From Adiantum capillus-veneris (taxonomy: Eukaryota; Streptophyta; Polypodiopsida; Polypodiales; Pteridaceae): a DNA stretch of 64,000 nucleotides. Below are positions 52,658 through 62,836 of this stretch, piece after piece. A model generated the notes under the pieces. That model was given only the letters and a program-made list of their open reading frames with translations. It had not been told where the DNA came from and ran no database searches. Every line of letters begins with the position of its first letter. Within the stretch, counting starts at the first letter, position 1. A program made the position numbers and the translations under genes. The DNA lies in the NCBI GenBank assembly GCA_014529385.2, contig CM043945.1, forward strand, positions 148,074,241 through 148,138,240, written 5' to 3'.

Positions 52658-54217
52658 AAAGGCCAACCATCAGGGCCACTTCCTAGGCAAAGACAACAGC
52701 CCAAAGAAGGGTTTGTTAATAGATGTATTTGGTGTGATAGTACAGACCATGTAAGAAGGGATTGTGATGATTTTAGTGATGCTTTGTCAAAACATGTTGT
52801 CTTTTTTAAGGATGGTAAAATCCACTTAAGAGAGACAGGTCTACCCTTAAGAACTAACTTTGGGAAGGGGGGAATGCAAACCTTAGTTGAAGATATGGCA
52901 ACCAAGCATGCCACCTCTTCAGTTGAGGCAGCTACTTATGGAGTAAAAATTGAACATTTTTGTGATGAAGAGGTGAGTGACCATCATGGTCAAATTTGGC
53001 CAAATGTCATGCAATTAGCTAAAAAGGGAAAGCTTAAAAAAGAGATTCTACATGAAGCAGGTGATTGCATACGTCTAGAAATAGGATGGAATGATCCAGT
53101 GGACTCATTGTCAATGCATGCCTACATTACAAAATGCCAACAAAATGAGGCAATTGTAGAAGAGAAGCGCAGACGTGAGAATGCTGATGAAGGACCATCC
53201 AAAAGAGATTCTAGAAGTGGGGGAAGAAGCGACTCAATGCCTTCTCAAACACCCTCAACACAAGGAGCATCTCCACCTGAAGTACTCATGGAGGAGTCTA
53301 CAACAGGAAAGAAGAAAGAGCCAACGAAAGGTAAGACAAAAGGCCCAACTTATAAACTACAATCTGATATTGAGGTTGCTACAGATTTAAAGAAAGTCTT
53401 GGAGGAAAGGATCTTGAATAGCAAGATTGAGTTTACTCTGGGAGAAGTTCTTGGCATTGCAAAGCGTGAATTCCATGAGGAGATCGTTGACATCATCAAG
53501 AGAAAGAGGCAAACGCTTGCTGAAGTTTCTCGTCCACAGGTTGAAGGGGAAACCTCAAAGACACAAGGGATGCAAGTGCAAAATAAGGAGAATGATGGAG
53601 CTATGGTAGGATGCTACCAATCTAGTGGGACAGTGAAGCAAGTGCATTTCTCAAATGATGATGAAGAAGTTGAAGATATTCCTAGGAGTTACTATTCGCG
53701 AAGTCATTGGGCAAGGGCTACTACAAAAACTTTGGTCAAGGTAGGTGATCTTGAAGAGCCATTTGTTGCCTTGATTGACCATGGTTCAGAAATAAACATA
53801 ATGTCAAAGAGTCTCTACAACAAGTGCAAATGGCCAATGGACACAGATCATGGTTGGATGGTAAAAGTAGCAAACAATTCATCCGGTGAATTGTATGCAG
53901 CATGTCCAGGTGTGAAGGTAACAATAGGTGATGTAAAGATTGACCAAAACTTCTTTGTACAGGATACATCTTCATATCATCTCATCCTTGGACAACCCTA
54001 CATTGTGGGAGTTCGAATGGAAACAAAGGTAATGGATGATGGTTCAGCATATGCTAGGATACGTATCAAAGATGGTAAACGAGCTGTCCAATTTCTCACA
54101 GTTTGTGTGAACCATGAAAGAAATCATGACAACCTCAGAGAACATCCTCTACCAAAGGTAAGCAAAGAGTTTCATGATCATAGAGAAATGATGGGTTTTG
54201 GCCAAGTACCATTGTAA
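52658..54217 (+). CDS. Gypsy copy 2: zinc knuckle and aspartic protease frame
   Basis: Same phase as gag, after its TAA. Zinc knuckle CIWCDSTDHVRRDC at about 52731-52772, linker with KKEPTKGKTK, protease LIDHGSEINIMS (about 53770) and ILGQPYIVG (about 53985). Near the 3' end the heptamer GGGTTTT (54193-54199) lies in the X-XXY-YYZ phase; a -1 shift there leads into the next frame. Ends with TAA 54215-54217. Confidence 0.87.
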   Translation, partial: KGQPSGPLPRQRQQPKEGFVNRCIWCDSTDHVRRDCDDFSDALSKHVVFFKDGKIHLRETGLPLRTNFGKGGMQTLVEDMATKHATSSVEAATYGVKIEHFCDEEVSDHHGQIWPNVMQLAKKGKLKKEILHEAGDCIRLEIGWNDPVDSLSMHAYITKCQQNEAIVEEKRRRENADEGPSKRDSRSGGRSDSMPSQTPSTQGASPPEVLMEESTTGKKKEPTKGKTKGPTYKLQSDIEVATDLKKVLEERILNSKIEFTLGEVLGIAKREFHEEIVDIIKRKRQTLAEVSRPQVEGETSKTQGMQVQNKENDGAMVGCYQSSGTVKQVHFSNDDEEVEDIPRSYYSRSHWARATTKTLVKVGDLEEPFVALIDHGSEINIMSKSLYNKCKWPMDTDHGWMVKVANNSSGELYAACPGVKVTIGDVKIDQNFFVQDTSSYHLILGQPYIVGVRMETKVMDDGSAYARIRIKDGKRAVQFLTVCVNHERNHDNLREHPLPKVSKEFHDHREMMGFGQVPL

Positions 54218-54285
54218 AGCGGGATTGCAGTGGTACAGAAAGAAAAAGGGTCTCGCTTGATCCAAAAATAGGTGAAACTTTCTCG

Positions 54286-54783
54286 ATGAGCTCCTTGGTA
54301 ACAAGGAATGGATCGGTATGTTTTACAAACCTTGAAGATTTGAAGAGATATGAGAGGCAATATGTGCATAATGTACAAATAGGCATGAAAAAGAGTGGGT
54401 TGCTAAAGCCTACTGAAAATGTTTTGGGTTTGTGTGAACAAGTTTCTTTTGTAGATACTATGGGTGAGCTTGATGCTATAATGAGGTCTAGTTTGCATCT
54501 TGAAAATGAAGTTGTGGAAGTTTGCTCTATGGAAATGTATCAAGTAATAGAAGCCTTTAAAGAAAGCCAAACAGTTGGCCCAGAAGTCCATGTTGAAACT
54601 AAATACAAGAGTGTAGCAAAGAAGGTGAAACCAGTACCTTCACCCTTACCACCCAACAACAGGGAAAAGATTGAACAGGCTTCTTTACAACCAAGTTTGC
54701 GGAATCCTAAAAAGATCGGGCATACCTTCACAAAGGAGTCTTTTCAAGAGTTGCAGATTGGTTGCGAGGAGTTTCTAACATAG
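54286..54783 (+). CDS. Gypsy copy 2: protease-RT linker frame
   Basis: Identical in predicted protein to copy 1 (46211-46708). The phase is -1 relative to the protease frame and open back to about 54180, so it overlaps the protease frame by about 35 bases. Followed in phase, after TAG 54781-54783, by the RT frame. Confidence 0.75.
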   Translation: MSSLVTRNGSVCFTNLEDLKRYERQYVHNVQIGMKKSGLLKPTENVLGLCEQVSFVDTMGELDAIMRSSLHLENEVVEVCSMEMYQVIEAFKESQTVGPEVHVETKYKSVAKKVKPVPSPLPPNNREKIEQASLQPSLRNPKKIGHTFTKESFQELQIGCEEFLT

Positions 54784-54807
54784 GAGGAGACAAAGTGCTT
54801 CAAAGAA

Positions 54808-56823
54808 ATGCTTTCAAAGCATGGTAAGGCTTTTGCATTTGAGCCACATGAGATAGGATGTGTTGATCCTTATATTGTAGCTCCTATGGTAATTTTCACA
54901 ATACCTCATGTGCCTTGGAATCTGCAGCCTATTCCGGTTCCAAAGGCTCATTTGCCAAAGTTAGTAGAGCTACTGAATGAGAAAATCAAAATGGGAATTT
55001 TGGAGCCTTCTTGTGCTCCATACTCAAACAGGTGGTTCACAGTTCCAAAGAAGAATGGTTCTCTACGCTTCATCCAAGATATGCAACCAGTGAACAAGGT
55101 GACAATTAGAAATGCAGGAACAGGTCCAATTGTGGATGAATTTGCAGAGGCATTTGCAGGGAGGGCAATCTACTCAATGGGGGATCTCTACTCAGGGTAT
55201 GATCAATTTCAGCTTGCAATCGAAAGTAGAGACTTGACAACCATGAGGACACCTTTGGGTTTGGTAAGGATGTGTACCTTGCCACAGGGAGCAACCAACT
55301 CGGTTGCACATATGATGAATGGGATGAATAAGGTCTTACGTGACTTTATTCCTCAAATCACAATGCCTTTCATTGATGATTTGCCTATCAAAGGATGTGA
55401 AGAAAGTGACAAAGATGAGGCTTTGGATCTCAAGGGATGTCGCAGGTTTGTGGTAAATCACATAAATGATTTTGATAAAATTTTGTCTAGGTTGGAAGAA
55501 GTGAATCTTACATTGTCAGGGAAAAAGTCTATGTTTGGTGTCAAAGAAGTGCTCATTGTGGGGCACATGTGTGGGCCATATGGTAGGAAACCTTGTCCAT
55601 CAAAGGTAGATGCCATCCAAAGAATGAAAGAAACATGCACTAGCATCACTGAGGCTAGAAGTTTTCTGGGAGCATGTGTCTTCTATGTTATTTGGATTCC
55701 ACATTATGCACATGTAGCTGATCCTCTTTATCAGCTGCTTAGAAAGAATCAAAAGTTTAAATGGACAGAAGCACATGTAAAATCCATGAAAAAGCTAAAG
55801 GAGTTACTCCAGTCAGCAACGACTTTGAGAAAGGTAGACTATGAGTGTCAAAGGCCAGTGATTGTGACAGTAGATACCAGTCCTACAGGGATTGGATGGG
55901 CAATAGGGCAAGATGACAAAGAAGGACACAGGTATGTGGTAAGATTTGGAGCAAAGGTACTAAGTGCTCGCCAAAGAAACTATCCACAGATAAAGAGAGA
56001 GTTATGGGGTATGGTTACAGCCTTGAAAAGTGGGAAAGAGTACCTAATTGGTGCATGTGTGGTTGTAGAAACAGATTGTCTACCACTTCTTGGGATGATT
56101 ACAAGCTGCTCAACACCAGACATTGCTATGTTGCGGTGGATTGCCTACATTAAGTCCTTAAATCCCAAGCTTAAGCACATTGCAGGTAAAGACAATACAG
56201 TGGCAGATATGCTATCAAGGGCAAGGTATGAAGATGAGTCACAAATGATTGATGAGGGAGATGATGTAGGCACAAAATTCTATTCTATCTCTCATATCAA
56301 AGGTAACAATGTCTGCATGACTAATTCACTTGAATTGTTCTTGAAAGATCTTTATGAAGGTGATTGGCTTTCTATTGGAAGGTACTTGAGTACTCTAACA
56401 AAACAGGATGATTGGTCTGAACAAGAATTCAAGAGGATACGCAGGAAAGCATATGGGTACTTTTTAAGGGATGGTTACTTGTGGAAGCATCCTAAACAAA
56501 AGGGTGCTACACCACAACGGGTTATATGTAAAAAAGAGACTCAAGTAAAGCTCATGCAAGAGTTTCATGAGAGTCTATGGGCTGGACACAGGGGTGTGTG
56601 GGCAACCTTCTCCAAGTTGAAAGAAAAATACTGGTGGAAGGGTATGTATAAAGATGTATCTCAGTTTGTAGAGTCATGTGTAACTTGTCAAATGTATTCA
56701 AATGTTGGACATCGTGATGGATTGCACCCTACATATCCACTATCCATGCACTATAAATGGGTTGTGGATCTAGTCACGATGCCTTTAGGACTCTGGCAGA
56801 TGAGATACTTGGTTCTTGCATGA
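54808..56823 (+). CDS. Gypsy copy 2: reverse transcriptase, RNase H, integrase N-terminal domain
   Basis: 671 codons, predicted protein the same as copy 1. Catalytic FIDD at 55369-55380; RNase H Asp in TVDTS near 55872; integrase zinc residues at about 56566-56693. In-frame TGA 56821-56823 cuts the integrase. One synonymous difference from copy 1 (AAA/AAG at about 55995). Confidence 0.92.
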   Translation: MLSKHGKAFAFEPHEIGCVDPYIVAPMVIFTIPHVPWNLQPIPVPKAHLPKLVELLNEKIKMGILEPSCAPYSNRWFTVPKKNGSLRFIQDMQPVNKVTIRNAGTGPIVDEFAEAFAGRAIYSMGDLYSGYDQFQLAIESRDLTTMRTPLGLVRMCTLPQGATNSVAHMMNGMNKVLRDFIPQITMPFIDDLPIKGCEESDKDEALDLKGCRRFVVNHINDFDKILSRLEEVNLTLSGKKSMFGVKEVLIVGHMCGPYGRKPCPSKVDAIQRMKETCTSITEARSFLGACVFYVIWIPHYAHVADPLYQLLRKNQKFKWTEAHVKSMKKLKELLQSATTLRKVDYECQRPVIVTVDTSPTGIGWAIGQDDKEGHRYVVRFGAKVLSARQRNYPQIKRELWGMVTALKSGKEYLIGACVVVETDCLPLLGMITSCSTPDIAMLRWIAYIKSLNPKLKHIAGKDNTVADMLSRARYEDESQMIDEGDDVGTKFYSISHIKGNNVCMTNSLELFLKDLYEGDWLSIGRYLSTLTKQDDWSEQEFKRIRRKAYGYFLRDGYLWKHPKQKGATPQRVICKKETQVKLMQEFHESLWAGHRGVWATFSKLKEKYWWKGMYKDVSQFVESCVTCQMYSNVGHRDGLHPTYPLSMHYKWVVDLVTMPLGLWQMRYLVLA

Positions 56824-56949
56824 GAGGACCTAACTAACCAGGTTGAAGGAAGAGCATTAAGAGCTAAGACCACAGAAGCTGTGTGCAAATTCCTTCTTGA
56901 TGAGGTGATTTGTCGTTATGGTTGTGTGGGAAAAATCACTGCAGATTGA

Positions 56950-57744
56950 GGTGAACTAGATGCCGAAGAAGCAAGGGAGTTCTTTTCTAGATTAGGGATC
57001 AAGCTTTCTCTTACTACAGCTTGCAACCCTGAAGGCAATGGAAAGAGTGAAAGAGGGCATCCTCCTATCATCAAAGCTTTGGCCAAGGTTTGCGAAGGAA
57101 GAGTTGGTGAGTGGCCAAAATTGTTACCATATGCTTTATGGGCTGATCGTACAACACATAGCTCAGTAACTGGCTACATGCCTGCGGAGCTAATGCATGG
57201 TCAAAAGCCAGTGAGGCCGATTGAGGATACAATTCCCACATGGAATGTACTACCTTGGCAAGAGGGGCTTAGTAGGGAAGATCTCCTTGCACTGCGTATA
57301 AGGCAGCTAGAGAGAAGACCTGGAGACATTGAAGCTGCAAAAGAACGACTCAAAAATGCAAGGTTGAAAAACAAGGACTATTTTGATAAGCGACATCGAC
57401 TCAGGAGCAAAGCAATTGACAAAGGTGACTGGGTTTTAGTGTATGATAGTAGCCTTGATAACCAGCACACAGTCATGCGTAAGTTCTCAAAAAGATGGTT
57501 TGGACCGTATGTTGTAAAGCATGTGCATGAAAATGCTACTTACAGCTTTTCTGAACTAGATGGTACAGAATTAAAGATTCCCATTGCAGGAAAAAGGATT
57601 AAAATGTTTAAGAGAAGAGGAGACAATGATCTAAAAGATATGGATGAGGAAGAAGAGAAAAACACAGGTGAAGATCAAAGTGAACATGAAGCTCTGGAAT
57701 CATCCAGTGAAGAAGAAGACAAGGAAGATATACAAGAGGTCTAA
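56950..57744 (+). CDS. Gypsy copy 2: integrase core end and GPY/F module
   Basis: Open after TGA 56947-56949. Holds the catalytic Glu in NPEGNGKSERGH and the GPY motif KRWFGPYVV, with an acidic EDKEDIQEV end. The same as 48875-49669. Confidence 0.85.
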   Translation, partial: GELDAEEAREFFSRLGIKLSLTTACNPEGNGKSERGHPPIIKALAKVCEGRVGEWPKLLPYALWADRTTHSSVTGYMPAELMHGQKPVRPIEDTIPTWNVLPWQEGLSREDLLALRIRQLERRPGDIEAAKERLKNARLKNKDYFDKRHRLRSKAIDKGDWVLVYDSSLDNQHTVMRKFSKRWFGPYVVKHVHENATYSFSELDGTELKIPIAGKRIKMFKRRGDNDLKDMDEEEEKNTGEDQSEHEALESSSEEEDKEDIQEV

Positions 57745-59188
57745 TCTTACAAAGAGACAATGTGGCACATACCGGAGGATGTGCAGGTTTAGAGGGGGTG
57801 GATGTCGTGCTGTGACACGTACATAGTGGGAACGCATGCTACAAGATCTATCTTGTATTTTTTTAGATACATAATTATATTTCCTATAGTGTACATATTT
57901 AAATTTAAGTATAATAATAAGCCTTCTATCTCATCCTATTATTTTTCTCAAGGGTAACCTATCCTTACTTTACCATCAGAAAATACTATGGGAAAAGCAT
58001 CAATAGCTTTGCCTTTTTAACTTGGGGAAAAAAGCATTGATTCTTTATTTCTACTATTTCATTATCATCTCACACCCTAGCTAGATCCTATATCTAGGGT
58101 AAACTCCAATATATATATATTCTATGTATTTTTTATACTTTTCTTATATTTCTTTTTAAATAGCTACAAGGAGAGAATCAAATTCTAGTGGGACACTAGG
58201 TGGCATGATTTCAAAGATACACTTATTTTAATGCATTATTGCAAGCATGATTACAAAACATTGTGAAGGAGCAATGTCATGCTTTCATATGGCATGAGGT
58301 GTCCTTTCGAATTAAATGAAATTCTAGGCTAAGGAGACCACATGAAGACTTTTGCTGCCATAAATGGACCCTATTTTGATGAATTTTTTACACAAGGTTC
58401 CAATCCGAATTGGAAAACTATTTTAAGATGAAAATCGTAGCTAATGAGCTGAAGTTTCTTCCCATATTTTTACTTTTTTATTTGGAGCCACGGTTGAGGA
58501 GATATGATTAAAATAATGGACCCCAATCTGCCCACATCATGTAGGGACAACTCATTTCCAACTTTTTTCAATTCCTGTTCACACTGGCTCCTCTCTTCTT
58601 ATGTAAACCCTTGGGGGTTCCCTTCACCTATAAAAGGGGACCTCTTCTTCCTTGGAAGGAACTCAAGCATTCAAGCCATTGATGAGAGGAATTCTCGAGG
58701 GAGTGAGTAGTAATGCCTAATTGTACTTAGCCATTAACATAAGCCCAAGCCTACACTTTCTCCTAGAGGGAGACTAGCCATTCTTGCAACAAGCTAACCT
58801 TGGAAGATCAACTCTAATCAAAGAAGGTATTGCACTTGGTGCATCAATCAAAGTGGAATTATCCACTCTTCTTCTCTCTCCCATCAATAATGGTGCCGAA
58901 GGGTTTCAAGTAAGATGTGTTCTACATTGATGTTTTCTTGATTTCTTGTTGTTTTCATTTTCATCTCTAATCCAATATATATATATATATATATATGTAT
59001 CTAATCTCATCTCCTTAACCAAACCTATCTCTCTCATTCTTAGTAATTCATCCTCTCTAGGTTCTCTTGCTTTAGGTACATCTCTCCCCGCAGTATCCTT
59101 ATTGCCTACGGGCAAGAATAGGGCTTGGGAGGGAAACTTCTCATCTCTTCGCTTCTCTCATATCTACATTTCTCACATACTATCCTAG

Positions 59189-59407
59189 ATGAATAACCCA
59201 CATGATGATCATTTCTATCGCTTTCACTCTGTACGATCTATTAAAATTAACGTATGGATTAGCCGTAAAATACACTTTCAACAACGTATAGTGTTTTTCT
59301 TCGGCCCTGAAAGGCTTAATGAAATACTTCTATCACCGGATCCCATCATACTACCTCTCATAGACTATAATTTTTCTTTTGATGTAAGCGTAGTTATCTT
59401 GCTATGA
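59189..59407 (+). CDS. Small LTR ORF a, second LTR copy
   Basis: Identical to 51160-51378. The phase upstream runs without ATG into the TA microsatellite and ends at a TAG immediately before this ATG, so the start at 59189 is the only sensible one. Confidence 0.6.
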   Translation: MNNPHDDHFYRFHSVRSIKINVWISRKIHFQQRIVFFFGPERLNEILLSPDPIILPLIDYNFSFDVSVVILL

Positions 59408-59616
59408 ACCAAGAGGATTTGTACACACAATTAATCCCAATCACTAGACAAAATATATATATTATGGTAAGCACAAAACTACAATTCCAAAGAACAATTC
59501 GTAGCCTATTTGGTCAGTCAAGATTGAATGCCATTAACTCATCCATTAACCCTTTCATATTACCCATGATACGATATGACCATAGCCTTGATGTTTTCAT
59601 CTTCGTATTGTTTTGA
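59404..59616 (+). CDS. Small LTR ORF b, second LTR copy
   Basis: Identical to 51375-51587, again with the ATGA overlap. Confidence 0.6.
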   Translation: MNQEDLYTQLIPITRQNIYIMVSTKLQFQRTIRSLFGQSRLNAINSSINPFILPMIRYDHSLDVFIFVLF

Positions 59617-59823
59617 CATTCTCTTTTGCGTTCTTCCTTTGTGTGTGTGAGTGCAAGAGAGAAAGAGTGAGTCTTCTTTGATTGCACTTCTTTCCAAACC
59701 CTAGTCTTCATGGCATCTATGGTTTAACTCCTTCATATAGTTTTTGTTGAGTTCTCTCACAAACTCTCACAGCCATAAGCCCGGTGCTTTCCTGGCAAGA
59801 CCGCAAATTTCTCGATATATTTT

Positions 59824-59843
59824 TGGTGAGCCCGATGCGAATC
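59824..59843 (+). other. Candidate primer binding site of copy 3
   Basis: Same bases as 51795-51814. Confidence 0.5.
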
Positions 59844-59870
59844 TGATAGGGTGAGAGTTTGTGGGTAACC

Positions 59871-60686
59871 ATGGGTGATCATGTTGAGCAACAGGGTATG
59901 CATTTTGACCCAGCAACAATGCAAATGTTTCAAGCATTTGCAATGTTCATGCAACAACAACATGCTACTAAAAGAAGGGATATTTCAGCAATGAAGGCCA
60001 TACAAGCGGTCGTCACCAGAATGGATCAGTTCAATGGCAAAGATGTAACCAAGTACTTACGCGAGTATGTGAAGGAGATGGAGCTGCATCGCGTGTCAGA
60101 AGGTGAGATGATTCAAAGCTTTGAGCTAGTTGTTGCTCCAGAAATTAGGGAGCATGTTAGGGCAATTAAAGATGGGCATGAGAGAAATTGGGAAGAACTC
60201 AAAGTAGCTTTAAAGGAGGAATATTTCATGGAGGACTCAGAGAGAGTGACCAAAAGGACATTCTTAGAATGGATAGTCAAGCCAAAGCAAGGACTATCAA
60301 TAACAGAGCTACTTAGGGAATTTGAGCGGCGCTATGCACAACTCACTAGGACAGAAAGGGCTACACTAGATGCAGAGAAGACAGATCTTTTCTTACAAGC
60401 TGCAGGTAAAGAGTTTCAAGAAAATTTGGAGCTTCTTCTTGAAGATAAAGATGCTGAGCAAGGACTAAAGACCGACCGGAATGAGGTTGAAGGTGCGGTC
60501 TCACTACTTGCCAAACGACAAAGAAGAAGGGACAAGATGGTAGTAAACACTACAAGTCCTTCCACCTCAACTTCTGACAAAATAGTAAAGCCTACTTTTA
60601 TCGCTCCTAAGTTTGATGAGTCCATGCTAGAAAAGCTTGTGAAGGGAATGCGTGACTTGAAGGTGAAGTTTTCAAAGCTTGAATAA
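59871..60686 (+). CDS. Gypsy copy 3: Gag capsid part
   Basis: Same as copy 2 (51842-52657), starting at the ATG in ACCATGGGT and ending at the shared TAA 60684-60686. Confidence 0.85.
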   Translation: MGDHVEQQGMHFDPATMQMFQAFAMFMQQQHATKRRDISAMKAIQAVVTRMDQFNGKDVTKYLREYVKEMELHRVSEGEMIQSFELVVAPEIREHVRAIKDGHERNWEELKVALKEEYFMEDSERVTKRTFLEWIVKPKQGLSITELLREFERRYAQLTRTERATLDAEKTDLFLQAAGKEFQENLELLLEDKDAEQGLKTDRNEVEGAVSLLAKRQRRRDKMVVNTTSPSTSTSDKIVKPTFIAPKFDESMLEKLVKGMRDLKVKFSKLE

Positions 60687-62246
60687 AAAGGCCAACCATC
60701 AGGGCCACTTCCTAGGCAAAGACAACAGCCCAAAGAAGGGTTTGTTAATAGATGTATTTGGTGTGATAGTACAGACCATGTAAGAAGGGATTGTGATGAT
60801 TTTAGTGATGCTTTGTCAAAACATGTTGTCTTTTTTAAGGATGGTAAAATCCACTTAAGAGAGACAGGTCTACCCTTAAGAACTAACTTTGGGAAGGGGG
60901 GAATGCAAACCTTAGTTGAAGATATGGCAACCAAGCATGCCACCTCTTCAGTTGAGGCAGCTACTTATGGAGTAAAAATTGAACATTTTTGTGATGAAGA
61001 GGTGAGTGACCATCATGGTCAAATTTGGCCAAATGTCATGCAATTAGCTAAAAAGGGAAAGCTTAAAAAAGAGATTCTACATGAAGCAGGTGATTGCATA
61101 CGTCTAGAAATAGGATGGAATGATCCAGTGGACTCATTGTCAATGCATGCCTACATTACAAAATGCCAACAAAATGAGGCAATTGTAGAAGAGAAGCGCA
61201 GACGTGAGAATGCTGATGAAGGACCATCCAAAAGAGATTCTAGAAGTGGGGGAAGAAGCGACTCAATGCCTTCTCAAACACCCTCAACACAAGGAGCATC
61301 TCCACCTGAAGTACTCATGGAGGAGTCTACAACAGGAAAGAAGAAAGAGCCAACGAAAGGTAAGACAAAAGGCCCAACTTATAAACTACAATCTGATATT
61401 GAGGTTGCTACAGATTTAAAGAAAGTCTTGGAGGAAAGGATCTTGAATAGCAAGATTGAGTTTACTCTGGGAGAAGTTCTTGGCATTGCAAAGCGTGAAT
61501 TCCATGAGGAGATCGTTGACATCATCAAGAGAAAGAGGCAAACGCTTGCTGAAGTTTCTCGTCCACAGGTTGAAGGGGAAACCTCAAAGACACAAGGGAT
61601 GCAAGTGCAAAATAAGGAGAATGATGGAGCTATGGTAGGATGCTACCAATCTAGTGGGACAGTGAAGCAAGTGCATTTCTCAAATGATGATGAAGAAGTT
61701 GAAGATATTCCTAGGAGTTACTATTCGCGAAGTCATTGGGCAAGGGCTACTACAAAAACTTTGGTCAAGGTAGGTGATCTTGAAGAGCCATTTGTTGCCT
61801 TGATTGACCATGGTTCAGAAATAAACATAATGTCAAAGAGTCTCTACAACAAGTGCAAATGGCCAATGGACACAGATCATGGTTGGATGGTAAAAGTAGC
61901 AAACAATTCATCCGGTGAATTGTATGCAGCATGTCCAGGTGTGAAGGTAACAATAGGTGATGTAAAGATTGACCAAAACTTCTTTGTACAGGATACATCT
62001 TCATATCATCTCATCCTTGGACAACCCTACATTGTGGGAGTTCGAATGGAAACAAAGGTAATGGATGATGGTTCAGCATATGCTAGGATACGTATCAAAG
62101 ATGGTAAACGAGCTGTCCAATTTCTCACAGTTTGTGTGAACCATGAAAGAAATCATGACAACCTCAGAGAACATCCTCTACCAAAGGTAAGCAAAGAGTT
62201 TCATGATCATAGAGAAATGATGGGTTTTGGCCAAGTACCATTGTAA
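60687..62246 (+). CDS. Gypsy copy 3: zinc knuckle and aspartic protease frame
   Basis: Same as copy 2 at protein level. Heptamer GGGTTTT at 62222-62228; TAA at 62244-62246. Confidence 0.87.
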   Translation, partial: KGQPSGPLPRQRQQPKEGFVNRCIWCDSTDHVRRDCDDFSDALSKHVVFFKDGKIHLRETGLPLRTNFGKGGMQTLVEDMATKHATSSVEAATYGVKIEHFCDEEVSDHHGQIWPNVMQLAKKGKLKKEILHEAGDCIRLEIGWNDPVDSLSMHAYITKCQQNEAIVEEKRRRENADEGPSKRDSRSGGRSDSMPSQTPSTQGASPPEVLMEESTTGKKKEPTKGKTKGPTYKLQSDIEVATDLKKVLEERILNSKIEFTLGEVLGIAKREFHEEIVDIIKRKRQTLAEVSRPQVEGETSKTQGMQVQNKENDGAMVGCYQSSGTVKQVHFSNDDEEVEDIPRSYYSRSHWARATTKTLVKVGDLEEPFVALIDHGSEINIMSKSLYNKCKWPMDTDHGWMVKVANNSSGELYAACPGVKVTIGDVKIDQNFFVQDTSSYHLILGQPYIVGVRMETKVMDDGSAYARIRIKDGKRAVQFLTVCVNHERNHDNLREHPLPKVSKEFHDHREMMGFGQVPL

Positions 62247-62314
62247 AGCGGGATTGCAGTGGTACAGAAAGAAAAAGGGTCTCGCTTGATCCAAAAATAG
62301 GTGAAACTTTCTCG

Positions 62315-62812
62315 ATGAGCTCCTTGGTAACAAGGAATGGATCGGTATGTTTTACAAACCTTGAAGATTTGAAGAGATATGAGAGGCAATATGTGCATAA
62401 TGTACAAATAGGCATGAAAAAGAGTGGGTTGCTAAAGCCTACTGAAAATGTTTTGGGTTTGTGTGAACAAGTTTCTTTTGTAGATACTATGGGTGAGCTT
62501 GATGCTATAATGAGGTCTAGTTTGCATCTTGAAAATGAAGTTGTGGAAGTTTGCTCTATGGAAATGTATCAAGTAATAGAAGCCTTTAAAGAAAGCCAAA
62601 CAGTTGGCCCAGAAGTCCATGTTGAAACTAAATACAAGAGTGTAGCAAAGAAGGTGAAACCAGTACCTTCACCCTTACCACCCAACAACAGGGAAAAGAT
62701 TGAACAGGCTTCTTTACAACCAAGTTTGCGGAATCCTAAAAAGATCGGGCATACCTTCACAAAGGAGTCTTTTCAAGAGTTGCAGATTGGTTGCGAGGAG
62801 TTTCTAACATAG
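62315..62812 (+). CDS. Gypsy copy 3: protease-RT linker frame
   Basis: Same as copies 1 and 2, followed by TAG 62810-62812 in phase with the RT frame. Confidence 0.75.
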   Translation: MSSLVTRNGSVCFTNLEDLKRYERQYVHNVQIGMKKSGLLKPTENVLGLCEQVSFVDTMGELDAIMRSSLHLENEVVEVCSMEMYQVIEAFKESQTVGPEVHVETKYKSVAKKVKPVPSPLPPNNREKIEQASLQPSLRNPKKIGHTFTKESFQELQIGCEEFLT

Positions 62813-62836
62813 GAGGAGACAAAGTGCTTCAAAGAA

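Larger units (their letters stand above)
57803..59823 (+). repeat. Shared LTR 2 of the Gypsy array, about 2.02 kb
   Basis: Same as LTR 1 except for the shorter TA run (58976-58996). TATA box at 58629. Preceded by the purine tract at 57791-57802 and followed by the primer-site candidate at 59824. Confidence 0.85.

Noticed and set aside
52387-52914. 175-codon minus-strand ORF, also at 60416-60943 and partly at 44390-44839
   Set aside because: Antisense shadow of gag and zinc knuckle; its length follows from the conserved sense frame.
58946-59188. 80-codon ORF through the short TA run of LTR 2
   Set aside because: Not open in LTR 1 because of the different TA length, and it contains the microsatellite itself.
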